From Acidobacteriota bacterium (lineage in GTDB: Bacteria; Acidobacteriota; Terriglobia; Acidiferrales; UBA7541): 49,681 nucleotides of DNA. A program made the position numbers and the translations under genes. Below the pieces are notes generated by a model. The model ran no database searches and was not told where the DNA came from. It saw only the letters and a list, made by a program, of their open reading frames with translations. Within the stretch, counting starts at the first letter, position 1. Every line of letters starts with the position of its first letter. Location: the NCBI GenBank assembly GCA_003167215.1, contig PMTV01000027.1:1-49681 (forward strand), read 5' to 3'. Positions 18,678 through 26,209 of the stretch are shown here, piece by piece.

Positions 18678-19895
18678 ATGAGCCCGCTATCGAAGAAAAT
18701 TGTCATCATACTATCTCTCGTCGTGCTCGCCTTTGTGGCTACCGGTTATCTTCGCGCCCGCTCGAACGACGAAAAAGCCTACCGCGCCCTCACCGTGTAC
18801 AGCGAAGTGCTGGACAAGGTCCAGAACGATTACGTGGACGACCCGAACATGGCTCAAGTAACCAGCGGAGCGCTTCACGGATTGCTAGATTCCCTGGACT
18901 CGGAATCTGCTTACCTTAGCCCGCTCGAATACAAGGATTACAAAGAAAAGAGCGCTACGAAGGCTTCTGGTGAGACGGGCCTTGTGCTTATCCGGCGCGG
19001 ATACATCGCGGTGCTCGGATCCTTACCGGATACGCCGGCCGCGAAAGCCGGTTTGCGCATCGGCGATATCATCGAAAAAATCGCGGGCTTTAGCACGGGA
19101 CAAATGGCAATCGGTCAGGCTGAACTTCTGCTTCGTGGCGCCCCCGGGACCGTGGTGAAGATCTCCGTAATTCGCCGTGGAAAGACGGAACCGCAAGACC
19201 TAGACCTGACGCTTGAAAAACTCCCTGCACCCAAGCTTCTCGAAGACAAGCTCCAGGGTGATATCGCCTACCTCCGCGTTCCAAAGTTTGACGCAGGTAT
19301 GACAAAACAAATTCGCGAAAAGCTCGTACAGTTTCAGCATCAGGGCGTCAAGAAACTGATTCTCGACCTGCGCGATTGCCCTTCCGGTGAAGATCAAGAA
19401 GGAATTGCTACCGCCCAGCTTTTTGTTTCTTCCGGAACCATCACTACACTCAAAGGTCAAACCGTCAATCCCGTTGTTTCCACAGCGGAACCGTCGAAAG
19501 TCGTCTGGACGGATCCAGTATCGGTGTTGATTGGAATCGGAACTGCCGGACCGGCTGAAATCGTGGCGGGCGCCATTTCCGGTAATCATCGCGGAGACAC
19601 TGTGGGCGACCGCACTTATGGCACAGCATCGACACAGAAGCTGATTGAAATGGATGATGGTTCTGCAATGATTTTGACCGTCGCGAATTACTACACTCCG
19701 GACAACAAGGAAATTCCCGCCAACGGAGTTGCGGCCACCGCCGAGGTTCATCCCTCGATCGATGAGGTTATTGCCGCAAGCGATCAGAACCAGCCGGTTC
19801 CGTCCGAGAAGCCCGTTTCTGCCGACGATCCCGTGATCAAGAGAGCCATTGAAATTCTGCAGGGTGCTGCGACCCCAGCGCGAAAGGCTGCGTAG
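18678..19895 (+). CDS. S41 (CtpA/Prc-like) family protein lacking both catalytic residues
   Basis: This is a 405-residue protein with one N-terminal membrane anchor (about 7-27), a PDZ domain (about 90-180: GYIAVLGSLPDTPAAKAGLRIGD) and an S41 peptidase core. The known family uses a Ser in an SASAxEI-type motif and a Lys exactly 25 residues later in a FGKG-type motif. Here the corresponding stretches read TAGPAEIVAG and TYGTASTQ. The Ser position is Gly291 and the Lys position is Thr316, again exactly 25 apart, so the alignment is unambiguous. It is therefore expected to be inactive as a protease and may act as a PDZ scaffold. AAAAGGAAAAG provides the ribosome site. The deacetylase-family gene follows by 6 bases. 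Confidence 0.88.
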   Translation: MSPLSKKIVIILSLVVLAFVATGYLRARSNDEKAYRALTVYSEVLDKVQNDYVDDPNMAQVTSGALHGLLDSLDSESAYLSPLEYKDYKEKSATKASGETGLVLIRRGYIAVLGSLPDTPAAKAGLRIGDIIEKIAGFSTGQMAIGQAELLLRGAPGTVVKISVIRRGKTEPQDLDLTLEKLPAPKLLEDKLQGDIAYLRVPKFDAGMTKQIREKLVQFQHQGVKKLILDLRDCPSGEDQEGIATAQLFVSSGTITTLKGQTVNPVVSTAEPSKVVWTDPVSVLIGIGTAGPAEIVAGAISGNHRGDTVGDRTYGTASTQKLIEMDDGSAMILTVANYYTPDNKEIPANGVAATAEVHPSIDEVIAASDQNQPVPSEKPVSADDPVIKRAIEILQGAATPARKAA

Positions 19896-19901
19896 TTCCT
19901 C

Positions 19902-21029
19902 GTGAAGGTGCGTCCGGGACCTGCCTTCCCGGGGGTCACAGATGCGCCGCGGATTCTGATTCTTCTCACCGCAATAATCGTTCTCTTCCTCGGCGGTTGC
20001 GGAAAGAAAAAAATCTCGAAGGCTGAGCTCCGCGAAGTTACCAGCGAAATCGTCACCGCCGCGCAAAAGATTTCCGGACACAAATCAGAGGTTACGATTC
20101 GGCCCGAGCTTCAGCTTTCGAAGAATGGAACGCCGGGGAAATTAGCCGCGGATAACGTTTACGTCTCGCTCTCCGACGCCTCGCAAGCCGGAGCGATCGC
20201 AAAGGCGCTGGATGAAATCGCGCGCCGTCATGAACTCTCGGTCAGAGAAACTACTTCGAACGGGATCATGCGGTTTGACTATGTAACCGGCGGCATTCGC
20301 ACACATACGATTCACGTGGTCATACCGCTCACGGCTCGCTCAAATATTGCTATGACACAGGGCCGCCGGGATGCGCGGCTCGCGATCATTATTGATGATC
20401 TGGGCTACGACCGCGAGGCCGCCGATTCGCTGCTCGCACTCGGCTTTCCGCTCACCGTTTCCGTCCTGCCGCATTTGCCGTTGTCCACCGAAGTCGCCGA
20501 AGAGGCTTACCGGCGGGGAGATCAAGTGATGCTGCATCTTCCGATGCAGTCCGAGAACGCCACAGCAAAAACAGAGGAAGTCGAGCTACGAGTGGGAATG
20601 AACGAACAGCAGGTGGATTCGGCATTAGCCGGAATGCTGGAGACGGTGCCGCATGCCGTTGGCGTGAACAATCATCAAGGATCCCGCGCGACGGCAGATC
20701 CTGCGTTAATGGCCGCGTTGATGCCGGAACTGCGCCGGCGCGGTCTGTTTTTCGTCGATAGCCGCACCATGGCTTCGACGGTGGCCTACAGCACGGCTGA
20801 GCGCTTGGGAGTGCGCGCCGCCTCGCGAAGGGTATTTCTCGATGACTCGGAGAATCGCGAAGCAATCCTCAAGCAGCTTGAACTTGCCGCTCACGATGCG
20901 GAACGCGAGGGATTCGCAATCGCAATTGGACATCCAAGGTCCGACACGATCGCCGTTCTTGCTCTCGATCTCCCGCGACTCGCATCCCGCGGCATCCACT
21001 TGGTGTTTGTTTCGGACGTGGTTCAGTGA
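19902..21029 (+). CDS. Divergent polysaccharide deacetylase (YibQ-like) lipoprotein
   Basis: This is a 375-residue protein. The GTG at 19902 lies 6 bases after the S41-like stop and leads into a hydrophobic segment with the lipobox LGGC (Cys33), so it is probably a lipoprotein. Residues about 155-370 match the divergent polysaccharide deacetylase family: LAIIIDDLGYD, LPHLPLS, VMLHLPMQ, GVNNHQGSRAT, FFVDSRT and the closing IAIGHPR. The family folds like NodB-type deacetylases. Its substrate is not established, but in several bacteria the gene sits beside a CtpA-type protease and the envelope division protein EnvC. That matches the pairing here with a dead S41 protein, which points to envelope or peptidoglycan work. 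Confidence 0.87.
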   Translation: MKVRPGPAFPGVTDAPRILILLTAIIVLFLGGCGKKKISKAELREVTSEIVTAAQKISGHKSEVTIRPELQLSKNGTPGKLAADNVYVSLSDASQAGAIAKALDEIARRHELSVRETTSNGIMRFDYVTGGIRTHTIHVVIPLTARSNIAMTQGRRDARLAIIIDDLGYDREAADSLLALGFPLTVSVLPHLPLSTEVAEEAYRRGDQVMLHLPMQSENATAKTEEVELRVGMNEQQVDSALAGMLETVPHAVGVNNHQGSRATADPALMAALMPELRRRGLFFVDSRTMASTVAYSTAERLGVRAASRRVFLDDSENREAILKQLELAAHDAEREGFAIAIGHPRSDTIAVLALDLPRLASRGIHLVFVSDVVQ

Positions 21030-21121
21030 GGGGCTCCCGGCGAAGTTTTTTTCTTTGGCGAAGAAACTGATTCAGCGCTCGCCGAGGCTCATCGTCTTCG
21101 CGCGGATTCTTCCGTACTTTG

Positions 21122-22276
21122 TTAATAGTCGCCTCCCACTTTGTCGAACAGCGGCGTGCACGAGAGGAGTCGCCCTTTGGTGCCGTCATGGACGGCGAAT
21201 TGCACTCGGCGGCCGTTCGTATGCATTCCCCACAAACTTCCGGCGCCAAAGTCGCCATTCTTGTTCAGCGCATAAAACTGAAGATGAAATTGTTTCAGAC
21301 GGTCGGGGAACGGTTTGTAGTTGCGAGCAACGCGGTGCAGAGCCTCGAGGCACGCGTCGGTTGGCGACATGCCCTTGCGCATCATTTCGACTATCGTGTG
21401 GCCGCCGGAAATCTTGATATTTTCTTCGCCGCGCCCGGTCGAGCCCGCTGCTCCGATGTCGTTATCAACAAAGAGTCCCGCGCCGAGTATAGGGGAGTCG
21501 CCGACACGCCCCGCAATCTTCCATGCGAGACCAGAAGTCGTGGTCGTGCCGGAAATATCTCCCTTCGAGTCGACCGCGATACAATTGATCGTTCCGGTGG
21601 GTGGATGCATGACGACATCTTCGATATGATCGCGCCATGCCATCTTTTCGGGAGTATCAAGTAACTGCGCGAGTTTTTCTTTCCATTCCGGGCTATCCAG
21701 GCCTGGACGCCAATTCTCTGACGAGGACGCTTTCCACGCGAGCCAAGCAATGCGGGATCTGTCGGTGAGGAGATCCATGGTCTTGAACCCTTCATCGACC
21801 GCAAACTTCTCTGCCCCAGCGCCCACGATGAAAACGTGATTTGTTTTCTCCATCACAGTTTTAGCCACCAGCGATGGATTCTTGATCTTCTGAATCGAAC
21901 CAACGGCCCCAGCGCGCCGCGATGGACCATGCATCACCGATGCGTCAAGCTCGACCACACCCTCTTCGTTGGGCAATCCGCCGTAGCCGACAGAATCATC
22001 GTTCGGGTCGTCTTCCACCTTTGTGACAACGGCCAGCACGGCATCGAGCGTATCGCCGCCGGACTTCAGAATGGCCATTCCATCATCCAGATGTTGCAGC
22101 CCATTGGCCGCGGAAACAATTAGCGGGCGAACGCCTTGCGCTGAAGCCTGCGCGTTTGCTTGCGGCAATAGTTTGCCGGTTGCGGGAACAGCGGCTCCGA
22201 AAAGCCCGCGCGTACCCGCGGCGAGGCCGCCTGCCAGAGTGGAAAGAAAGAATCTCCGGCGCGTCCATTTTTCCAT
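21122..22276 (-). CDS. Tat-exported N4-(beta-N-acetylglucosaminyl)-L-asparaginase (glycosylasparaginase)
   Basis: This is a 384-residue protein. The ATG at 22276 has GGAG 7 bases upstream and opens with the twin-arginine signal TRRRFFLSTLAGG, so it is exported folded. The rest matches the Ntn-hydrolase glycosylasparaginase family: SVGYGGLPNEEGVVELDASVMHG near the start, the autocleavage site GTINCIAVD with the new N-terminal Thr229, and GRVGDSPILGAGLFVDN. The precursor cuts itself before this Thr to form alpha and beta chains. It releases aspartate from GlcNAc-asparagine, which fits scavenging of glycoprotein debris. It is convergent with the deacetylase gene and divergent from the S9 peptidase gene. 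Confidence 0.93.
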   Translation of the reverse strand: MEKWTRRRFFLSTLAGGLAAGTRGLFGAAVPATGKLLPQANAQASAQGVRPLIVSAANGLQHLDDGMAILKSGGDTLDAVLAVVTKVEDDPNDDSVGYGGLPNEEGVVELDASVMHGPSRRAGAVGSIQKIKNPSLVAKTVMEKTNHVFIVGAGAEKFAVDEGFKTMDLLTDRSRIAWLAWKASSSENWRPGLDSPEWKEKLAQLLDTPEKMAWRDHIEDVVMHPPTGTINCIAVDSKGDISGTTTTSGLAWKIAGRVGDSPILGAGLFVDNDIGAAGSTGRGEENIKISGGHTIVEMMRKGMSPTDACLEALHRVARNYKPFPDRLKQFHLQFYALNKNGDFGAGSLWGMHTNGRRVQFAVHDGTKGRLLSCTPLFDKVGGDY

Positions 22277-22607
22277 TGGGTGCTCCACAGTGTGATCGGT
22301 TCGAGTGCAGCATAATTGCTAAGAAGCGTGGGAACAAGTGGAATCGGTCGGGCTAGATCTATTCGTCCTAAACGCTCAACTCTTCTGTTTGAATCGGAGA
22401 AAAAGCCGGTCGGTCGTCGGCGCTACAAATGAAAATTCCGCGCAAAGAAACCAACGGGGCACGCCTGCTTTGGTGGTCTAGATCCGACGTCGTAGAGTGT
22501 CTGGTTCGCAGCTAAAGAAAAATGAGGAAGGCTTCCCGGCGTTCCGACTCCCGGCCTTGATTTTGTGGCAGGGACCGCGCAACATGGCGGCGTCCGAAAG
22601 GAGAACC
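22277..22607. other. Divergent intergenic region between asparaginase and S9 peptidase genes
   Basis: These 331 bases contain a weak minus-strand promoter candidate (listed separately) and the ribosome site of the S9 gene. Open frames here lack ribosome sites and family motifs. I see no RNA gene or repeat. Confidence 0.5.
22309..22337 (-). promoter_or_regulatory. Weak sigma-70-like promoter candidate for the asparaginase gene
   Basis: On the minus strand TTGTTC (22337-22332), a 17-base spacer and TATGCT (22314-22309) are correctly spaced but match only 3/6 and 4/6. The start would fall about 25-30 bases before the ATG at 22276. Confidence 0.3.
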
Positions 22608-24659
22608 ATGAGCGAAAATCTATTGTCGCGGAGACTTGGTTTTCTCTTGGCCGTCATCTTAGTATCTATCGCCGTTGGGGCGCCGAGCCAGTGTGCGCAG
22701 AAATCCTCAGATGCACAGACTACGCCGAAAACAAACTCGCTCGATGACGCAATGAAAGCGATGTTTGACGTGCGCACGTTCGCGCAGGCCGAGATTTCGC
22801 CCGATGGAAACAAGGTGGCTTGGGTGGAATCACTTCCCGGGCCGGGCGGAGCACCCTCGGCGAATTCGGCGATTTACGTGGCCGAAGTCAGCGCGCCCGA
22901 CGCGAGAACGCGCATTACAGCCGGCGATGGCAAAACAGCGTACGAGGAACATGACGTGGCGTGGTCGCCGGACGGGAAACAGATCGCATTTCTGTCCGAC
23001 GCTTCAACGCAGGGGCAGCTTCAGCTCTTCGTCATGAATTCCTCAGGCGGCAGCGCAAAACAAGTGACTCATATGAAAGGTTTCCTCGCCAGTCCCGGCT
23101 GGTCGCCCGACGGGAAAACGGTCGCGCTGCTTTTCACCGAAAACGCGACACGCGCGGCCGGGCCACTGGTGGCGGAGACCCCCGATGAGGGCGTCGTCTC
23201 CGAAGAATTCCTAGAGCAGCGACTGACCCTTGTCGATCCCGCCGCTGCAACCGTGCGACAAATTTCACCCGCGGATATGTACGTGTACGAGTTTGACTGG
23301 GCGCCCGACAGCAACCGTCTGGTCATTACCGCCGCGCACGGCAATGGCGACAACAACTGGTACATCGCAGGCTTATTTAAAATTGATGCAGCTTCCGGTG
23401 CGATGACCGGCATCGTCGCAAAACCCGGCATGCAGATCGGCGTTCCTAAGTGGTCGCCTAACGGAAGAACAATCGCGTTCATCGGAGGCCTGATGAGCGA
23501 TGAGCCGATCGTCGGCGGCGATGTCTATCTCGTGCCGGAAGCGGGCGGCAACGCGGAAAACATAACTCCGAATATACATACAACTGCGAGTTGGCTAACG
23601 TGGACGCCGGATTCCAAGAAGGTTCTGATCGCTCAGTATGCCGACGGCGTGAGCGCAATCCATGAAATGAGCCTCGATCGAAGCAGCTCGCTTGACACAT
23701 TTTTTGATGGCTCGATCCTCTCCGGGGACTTTGGAATGCTGTTTTCCATCTCGGGTGATGCCGAAACGATTGGTTTGATTCGACAGTCGTTCGACAAGCC
23801 TCCAGAGGTGTGGGTAGGAAAATCGGGAGAGTGGAAGCAGATTACCCATCGAAATGACGGCCTGCGTCTAGCGTGGGGTAAATCCGTGAGCCTGCATTGG
23901 ACCACGGACATCGGCAAAGTGCAGGGCTGGCTTACGTATCCAAACGACTTTGATCCCGCGAAAAAGTATCCGCTGATTGTGCGCGTGCACGGCGGTCCGT
24001 CTTGGGCGGTTACTCCGGCTTGGCCCACTCGCTGGAGCTACGCAATGGCCTTGCCTTCGCAGGGTTACTTCGTATTCCAGCCAAACCCGCGCGGAAGCTA
24101 TGGGCAGGGCGAAAAGTTTGCGGCTGCGAACGTTAAAGATTTCGGGTACGGCGATTTCCGCGACATCATGGCCGGAGTAGATGAAGCGATAAAATCCGCT
24201 CCGGTCGATCCCGAACGTATCGGTCTCACCGGCTGGAGCTATGGCGGCTACATGACCATGTGGGGAGTAACTCAGACGAACCGCTTCCGCGCCGCTGTGG
24301 CAGGCGCAGGCCTTTCCGACTGGTTGAGCTACTACGGCGAGAACAAAATCGACCAGTGGATGCCACCGTTTTTCGGCGCAAATGTTTACGACGATCCAGC
24401 GGTGTATGCAAAAAGCTCACCAATCACGTTTATCAAGAATGTGAAGACTCCGACGCTGGTGGTCGTAGGCGATAGCGACGGGGAATGCCCGCCGCCACAA
24501 TCCTACGAATTCTGGCACGCGCTGAAAACGACGGGCGTGCCTACACAGTTCGTCATTTATCCACACGAAGGCCATGAATTCGCCGATCCAGCGCACAGCC
24601 GCGACGTGATTGAGCGGGCCGTGGGCTGGTTCAATCAATACCTGCAACCATCGCGCTAA
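22608..24659 (+). CDS. Exported S9 prolyl-oligopeptidase-family peptidase
   Basis: This is a 683-residue protein. The ATG at 22608 has AGGAG 6 bases upstream and leads into a signal peptide (about 8-30); the longer open frame before it has no such support. Residues about 50-420 form a WD40-like beta-propeller with repeated WSPDGK/WSPNGR blades. From about 435 an alpha/beta hydrolase domain carries the triad Ser544 (GWSYGGYM), Asp624 (VVGDSDGE) and His656 (PHEGHEF). It should cleave short peptides, as dipeptidyl or acylaminoacyl peptidases do, in the periplasm or outside. Together with the asparaginase and the M42 peptidase it suggests a peptide-scavenging lifestyle. Confidence 0.95.
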   Translation: MSENLLSRRLGFLLAVILVSIAVGAPSQCAQKSSDAQTTPKTNSLDDAMKAMFDVRTFAQAEISPDGNKVAWVESLPGPGGAPSANSAIYVAEVSAPDARTRITAGDGKTAYEEHDVAWSPDGKQIAFLSDASTQGQLQLFVMNSSGGSAKQVTHMKGFLASPGWSPDGKTVALLFTENATRAAGPLVAETPDEGVVSEEFLEQRLTLVDPAAATVRQISPADMYVYEFDWAPDSNRLVITAAHGNGDNNWYIAGLFKIDAASGAMTGIVAKPGMQIGVPKWSPNGRTIAFIGGLMSDEPIVGGDVYLVPEAGGNAENITPNIHTTASWLTWTPDSKKVLIAQYADGVSAIHEMSLDRSSSLDTFFDGSILSGDFGMLFSISGDAETIGLIRQSFDKPPEVWVGKSGEWKQITHRNDGLRLAWGKSVSLHWTTDIGKVQGWLTYPNDFDPAKKYPLIVRVHGGPSWAVTPAWPTRWSYAMALPSQGYFVFQPNPRGSYGQGEKFAAANVKDFGYGDFRDIMAGVDEAIKSAPVDPERIGLTGWSYGGYMTMWGVTQTNRFRAAVAGAGLSDWLSYYGENKIDQWMPPFFGANVYDDPAVYAKSSPITFIKNVKTPTLVVVGDSDGECPPPQSYEFWHALKTTGVPTQFVIYPHEGHEFADPAHSRDVIERAVGWFNQYLQPSR

Positions 24660-24743
24660 AGTGTCTGCTGTGAGTGCCTGGCGAGCCTGATCTGTGACGT
24701 ACCTCGGCCGCACAGCCATTGCCCTTTTTTTGCCTGTCTATCC

Positions 24744-24775
24744 GGCCAGTAACCGTTCTAGTCCGAAAACTGGCC
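24744..24775. repeat. Inverted repeat GGCCAGT-N18-ACTGGCC
   Basis: Perfect 7-bp arms enclose an 18-base loop between the S9 and TPR genes, shortly after a run of seven T (24725-24731). A second small hairpin (CCCCGC/GCGGGG) lies just before the ribosome site of the TPR gene. Either could be a leader structure or a weak terminator; there is no T-run after the first. Confidence 0.4.
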
Positions 24776-24861
24776 CTGCGTTCTATTTCCATCCGCAATT
24801 CCCGTCGATAGTCTCTAATCAGCCCCGCTAGTGTCTGGCGGGGCAAAGAAGGAGCCAGCCT

Positions 24862-25347
24862 ATGTCCCACTGGATTGGAACTACATCCCCAGCCGATGCA
24901 GGAATGAACGATTTCAAAGAATGCCTGAAACACCTTCGCGACGGCCATGCCGATGAGGCCCTTCAACATGCGCGGCGCGCTCTGGGCGTGGCGCCCAAAA
25001 ATCCGTTTTACCTATCCTATACAGGACTACTGGCCGCGCTTTCTGAAAAGCGCTTCGGAGATGCGGAAACACTCTGTCGGGAAGCGCTGGGAATGAAACA
25101 CAATCACGCCCAGCTCTATTTGAACTTGGCCGAGGTTTACTACCAGGCTGGGAGAACGCCGGAGGCGATCCAAACCCTGGAGAAGGGTATGGTCTCTGCG
25201 GGACGTGATTTTCGGATTCGCCGCGCGCTGGAAAAAATCGGAATGCGCCGGGCGCCGGTGCTTACGTTTTTGCACCGCAGCCACCCTCTGAATTCCACTC
25301 TCGGCAGATGGCGTCATCGTTTTACCGGGCCGCATAAAGCAGCCTGA
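24862..25347 (+). CDS. Small tetratricopeptide-repeat protein
   Basis: This is a 161-residue protein with AAGGAG 7 bases before the ATG. Residues about 15-125 form three TPR units (ECLKHLRDGHADEALQHARRAL, then YLSYTGLLAALSEKRFGDAETLCREAL, then YLNLAEVYYQAGRTPEAIQTLEKG). The C-terminal 40 residues are basic (RHRFTGPHKAA). There is no signal peptide, so it is probably a cytoplasmic adaptor. Its partners are unknown; the flanking genes (S9 peptidase, dNK) give no hint. An intrinsic terminator follows directly, so it ends its transcription unit. Confidence 0.85.
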   Translation: MSHWIGTTSPADAGMNDFKECLKHLRDGHADEALQHARRALGVAPKNPFYLSYTGLLAALSEKRFGDAETLCREALGMKHNHAQLYLNLAEVYYQAGRTPEAIQTLEKGMVSAGRDFRIRRALEKIGMRRAPVLTFLHRSHPLNSTLGRWRHRFTGPHKAA

Positions 25348-25392
25348 ACGAAGCCGGCACTGCAGCGGCTAAAGCTCTCCTCCTTGCCGTAA

Positions 25393-25440
25393 CCGGGATG
25401 GGGTCACTGGCGGGTGAACCTGTCCCGGCCCCCTTTTTTT
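25393..25440 (+). terminator. Intrinsic terminator after the TPR gene
   Basis: CCGGGA (25393-25398) pairs with TCCCGG (25423-25428). Further pairing inside the loop (GGTCAC with GTGAACC, one bulge) extends the stem, and CCCCC plus seven T follow. This is a strong plus-strand terminator. Confidence 0.8.
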
Positions 25441-25469
25441 AAACATTCAAGAAAAACGGAAACTGCGTT

Positions 25470-26126
25470 CTAGCCCTGACCCAGAGGAAGGAAGTATTGC
25501 GTGCCCTTCACAGGCTGGCGAAGCCTCCGCAAGAGCTCCTGCAGGTCCTCGTTGCGTTCGACGAAATCAATCTCCGAAGTGTCCACGACGAGTAGGTTCG
25601 AAGCCGAATAGCGAAAAAAGAAGTGTTCGTATGCATTCGCTACGGCTTCCAGATACTCCGGTGAGATTTGCTTCTCGGTGGGATCACCCTTTTTTGAAAC
25701 CCGCTTCAGAAGAACCTCCGGCTTGGCTTGCAAATAAATCACCAGATCGGGCACAGCTACCGAAGATGCAAGCATACCGAAATAACGTTCGTACAGTTTG
25801 AGCTCTTCATTATCAAGATTGATGTAAGCGAAAATTTTATCGCGCTCGAATAAGAAATCGCTGATTATCGGAGCAGCGGAGTCTTCCGGCTGGATTTGCA
25901 TCAGACGGCGATGGCGCTCATAAAGGAAATACATTTGCGCGCGGAACGCTGCGCCGCTTTTTTCATCGTAGAAATCGCCCAGGAATGGATTGTCCTCGCA
26001 GTCGAAAATGCGGCGCGCGTGAAGCTGTTCTGCAAGAACCTTTGCGAGAGTCGATTTGCCGACACGTATGGGTCCTTCGACCACGATGTGCCGGGGCGGC
26101 TTGAAGTTTGGTTTGGATCCATTCAC
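25470..26126 (-). CDS. Deoxynucleoside kinase (dAdo/dCyd kinase family)
   Basis: This is a 218-residue protein starting at GTG 26126. A P-loop GPIRVGKST (18-26), the substrate-site segment IISDFLFERDKIFAYINL and the lid/LID-type RVSKKGDPTEKQISPEYLEAVANAYEHFFF place it in the dNK family. These enzymes phosphorylate salvaged deoxynucleosides in the cytoplasm. The IxxDFLFERDK form of the DRS motif resembles bacterial dAK/dGK or dCK-type enzymes; the exact base preference is open. No ribosome site precedes the GTG. Instead a perfect extended -10 element ends 8 bases before it, so the mRNA is probably leaderless. Confidence 0.9.
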   Translation of the reverse strand: MNGSKPNFKPPRHIVVEGPIRVGKSTLAKVLAEQLHARRIFDCEDNPFLGDFYDEKSGAAFRAQMYFLYERHRRLMQIQPEDSAAPIISDFLFERDKIFAYINLDNEELKLYERYFGMLASSVAVPDLVIYLQAKPEVLLKRVSKKGDPTEKQISPEYLEAVANAYEHFFFRYSASNLLVVDTSEIDFVERNEDLQELLRRLRQPVKGTQYFLPLGQG

Positions 26127-26134
26127 GCCGCGGG

Positions 26135-26143
26135 ATTATAGCA
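26135..26143 (-). promoter_or_regulatory. Extended -10 promoter directly in front of the dNK gene
   Basis: The minus strand reads TGC-TATAAT, with only 8 bases (CCCGCGGC) between the hexamer and the GTG at 26126. Transcription starting 6-8 bases after the hexamer would begin at or within 2 bases of the start codon. Confidence 0.65.
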
Positions 26144-26209
26144 GAGGCGTAAATCCTTACGCACCGTTCCCGGAGCTGCTCATGAGGCTGCGCACATGCT
26201 GAAAGCGAA

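Noticed and set aside
19200-20081. 293-codon minus-strand frame across the S41-like and deacetylase genes
   Set aside because: Antisense shadow of two recognised genes; no ribosome site and no homology-like pattern.
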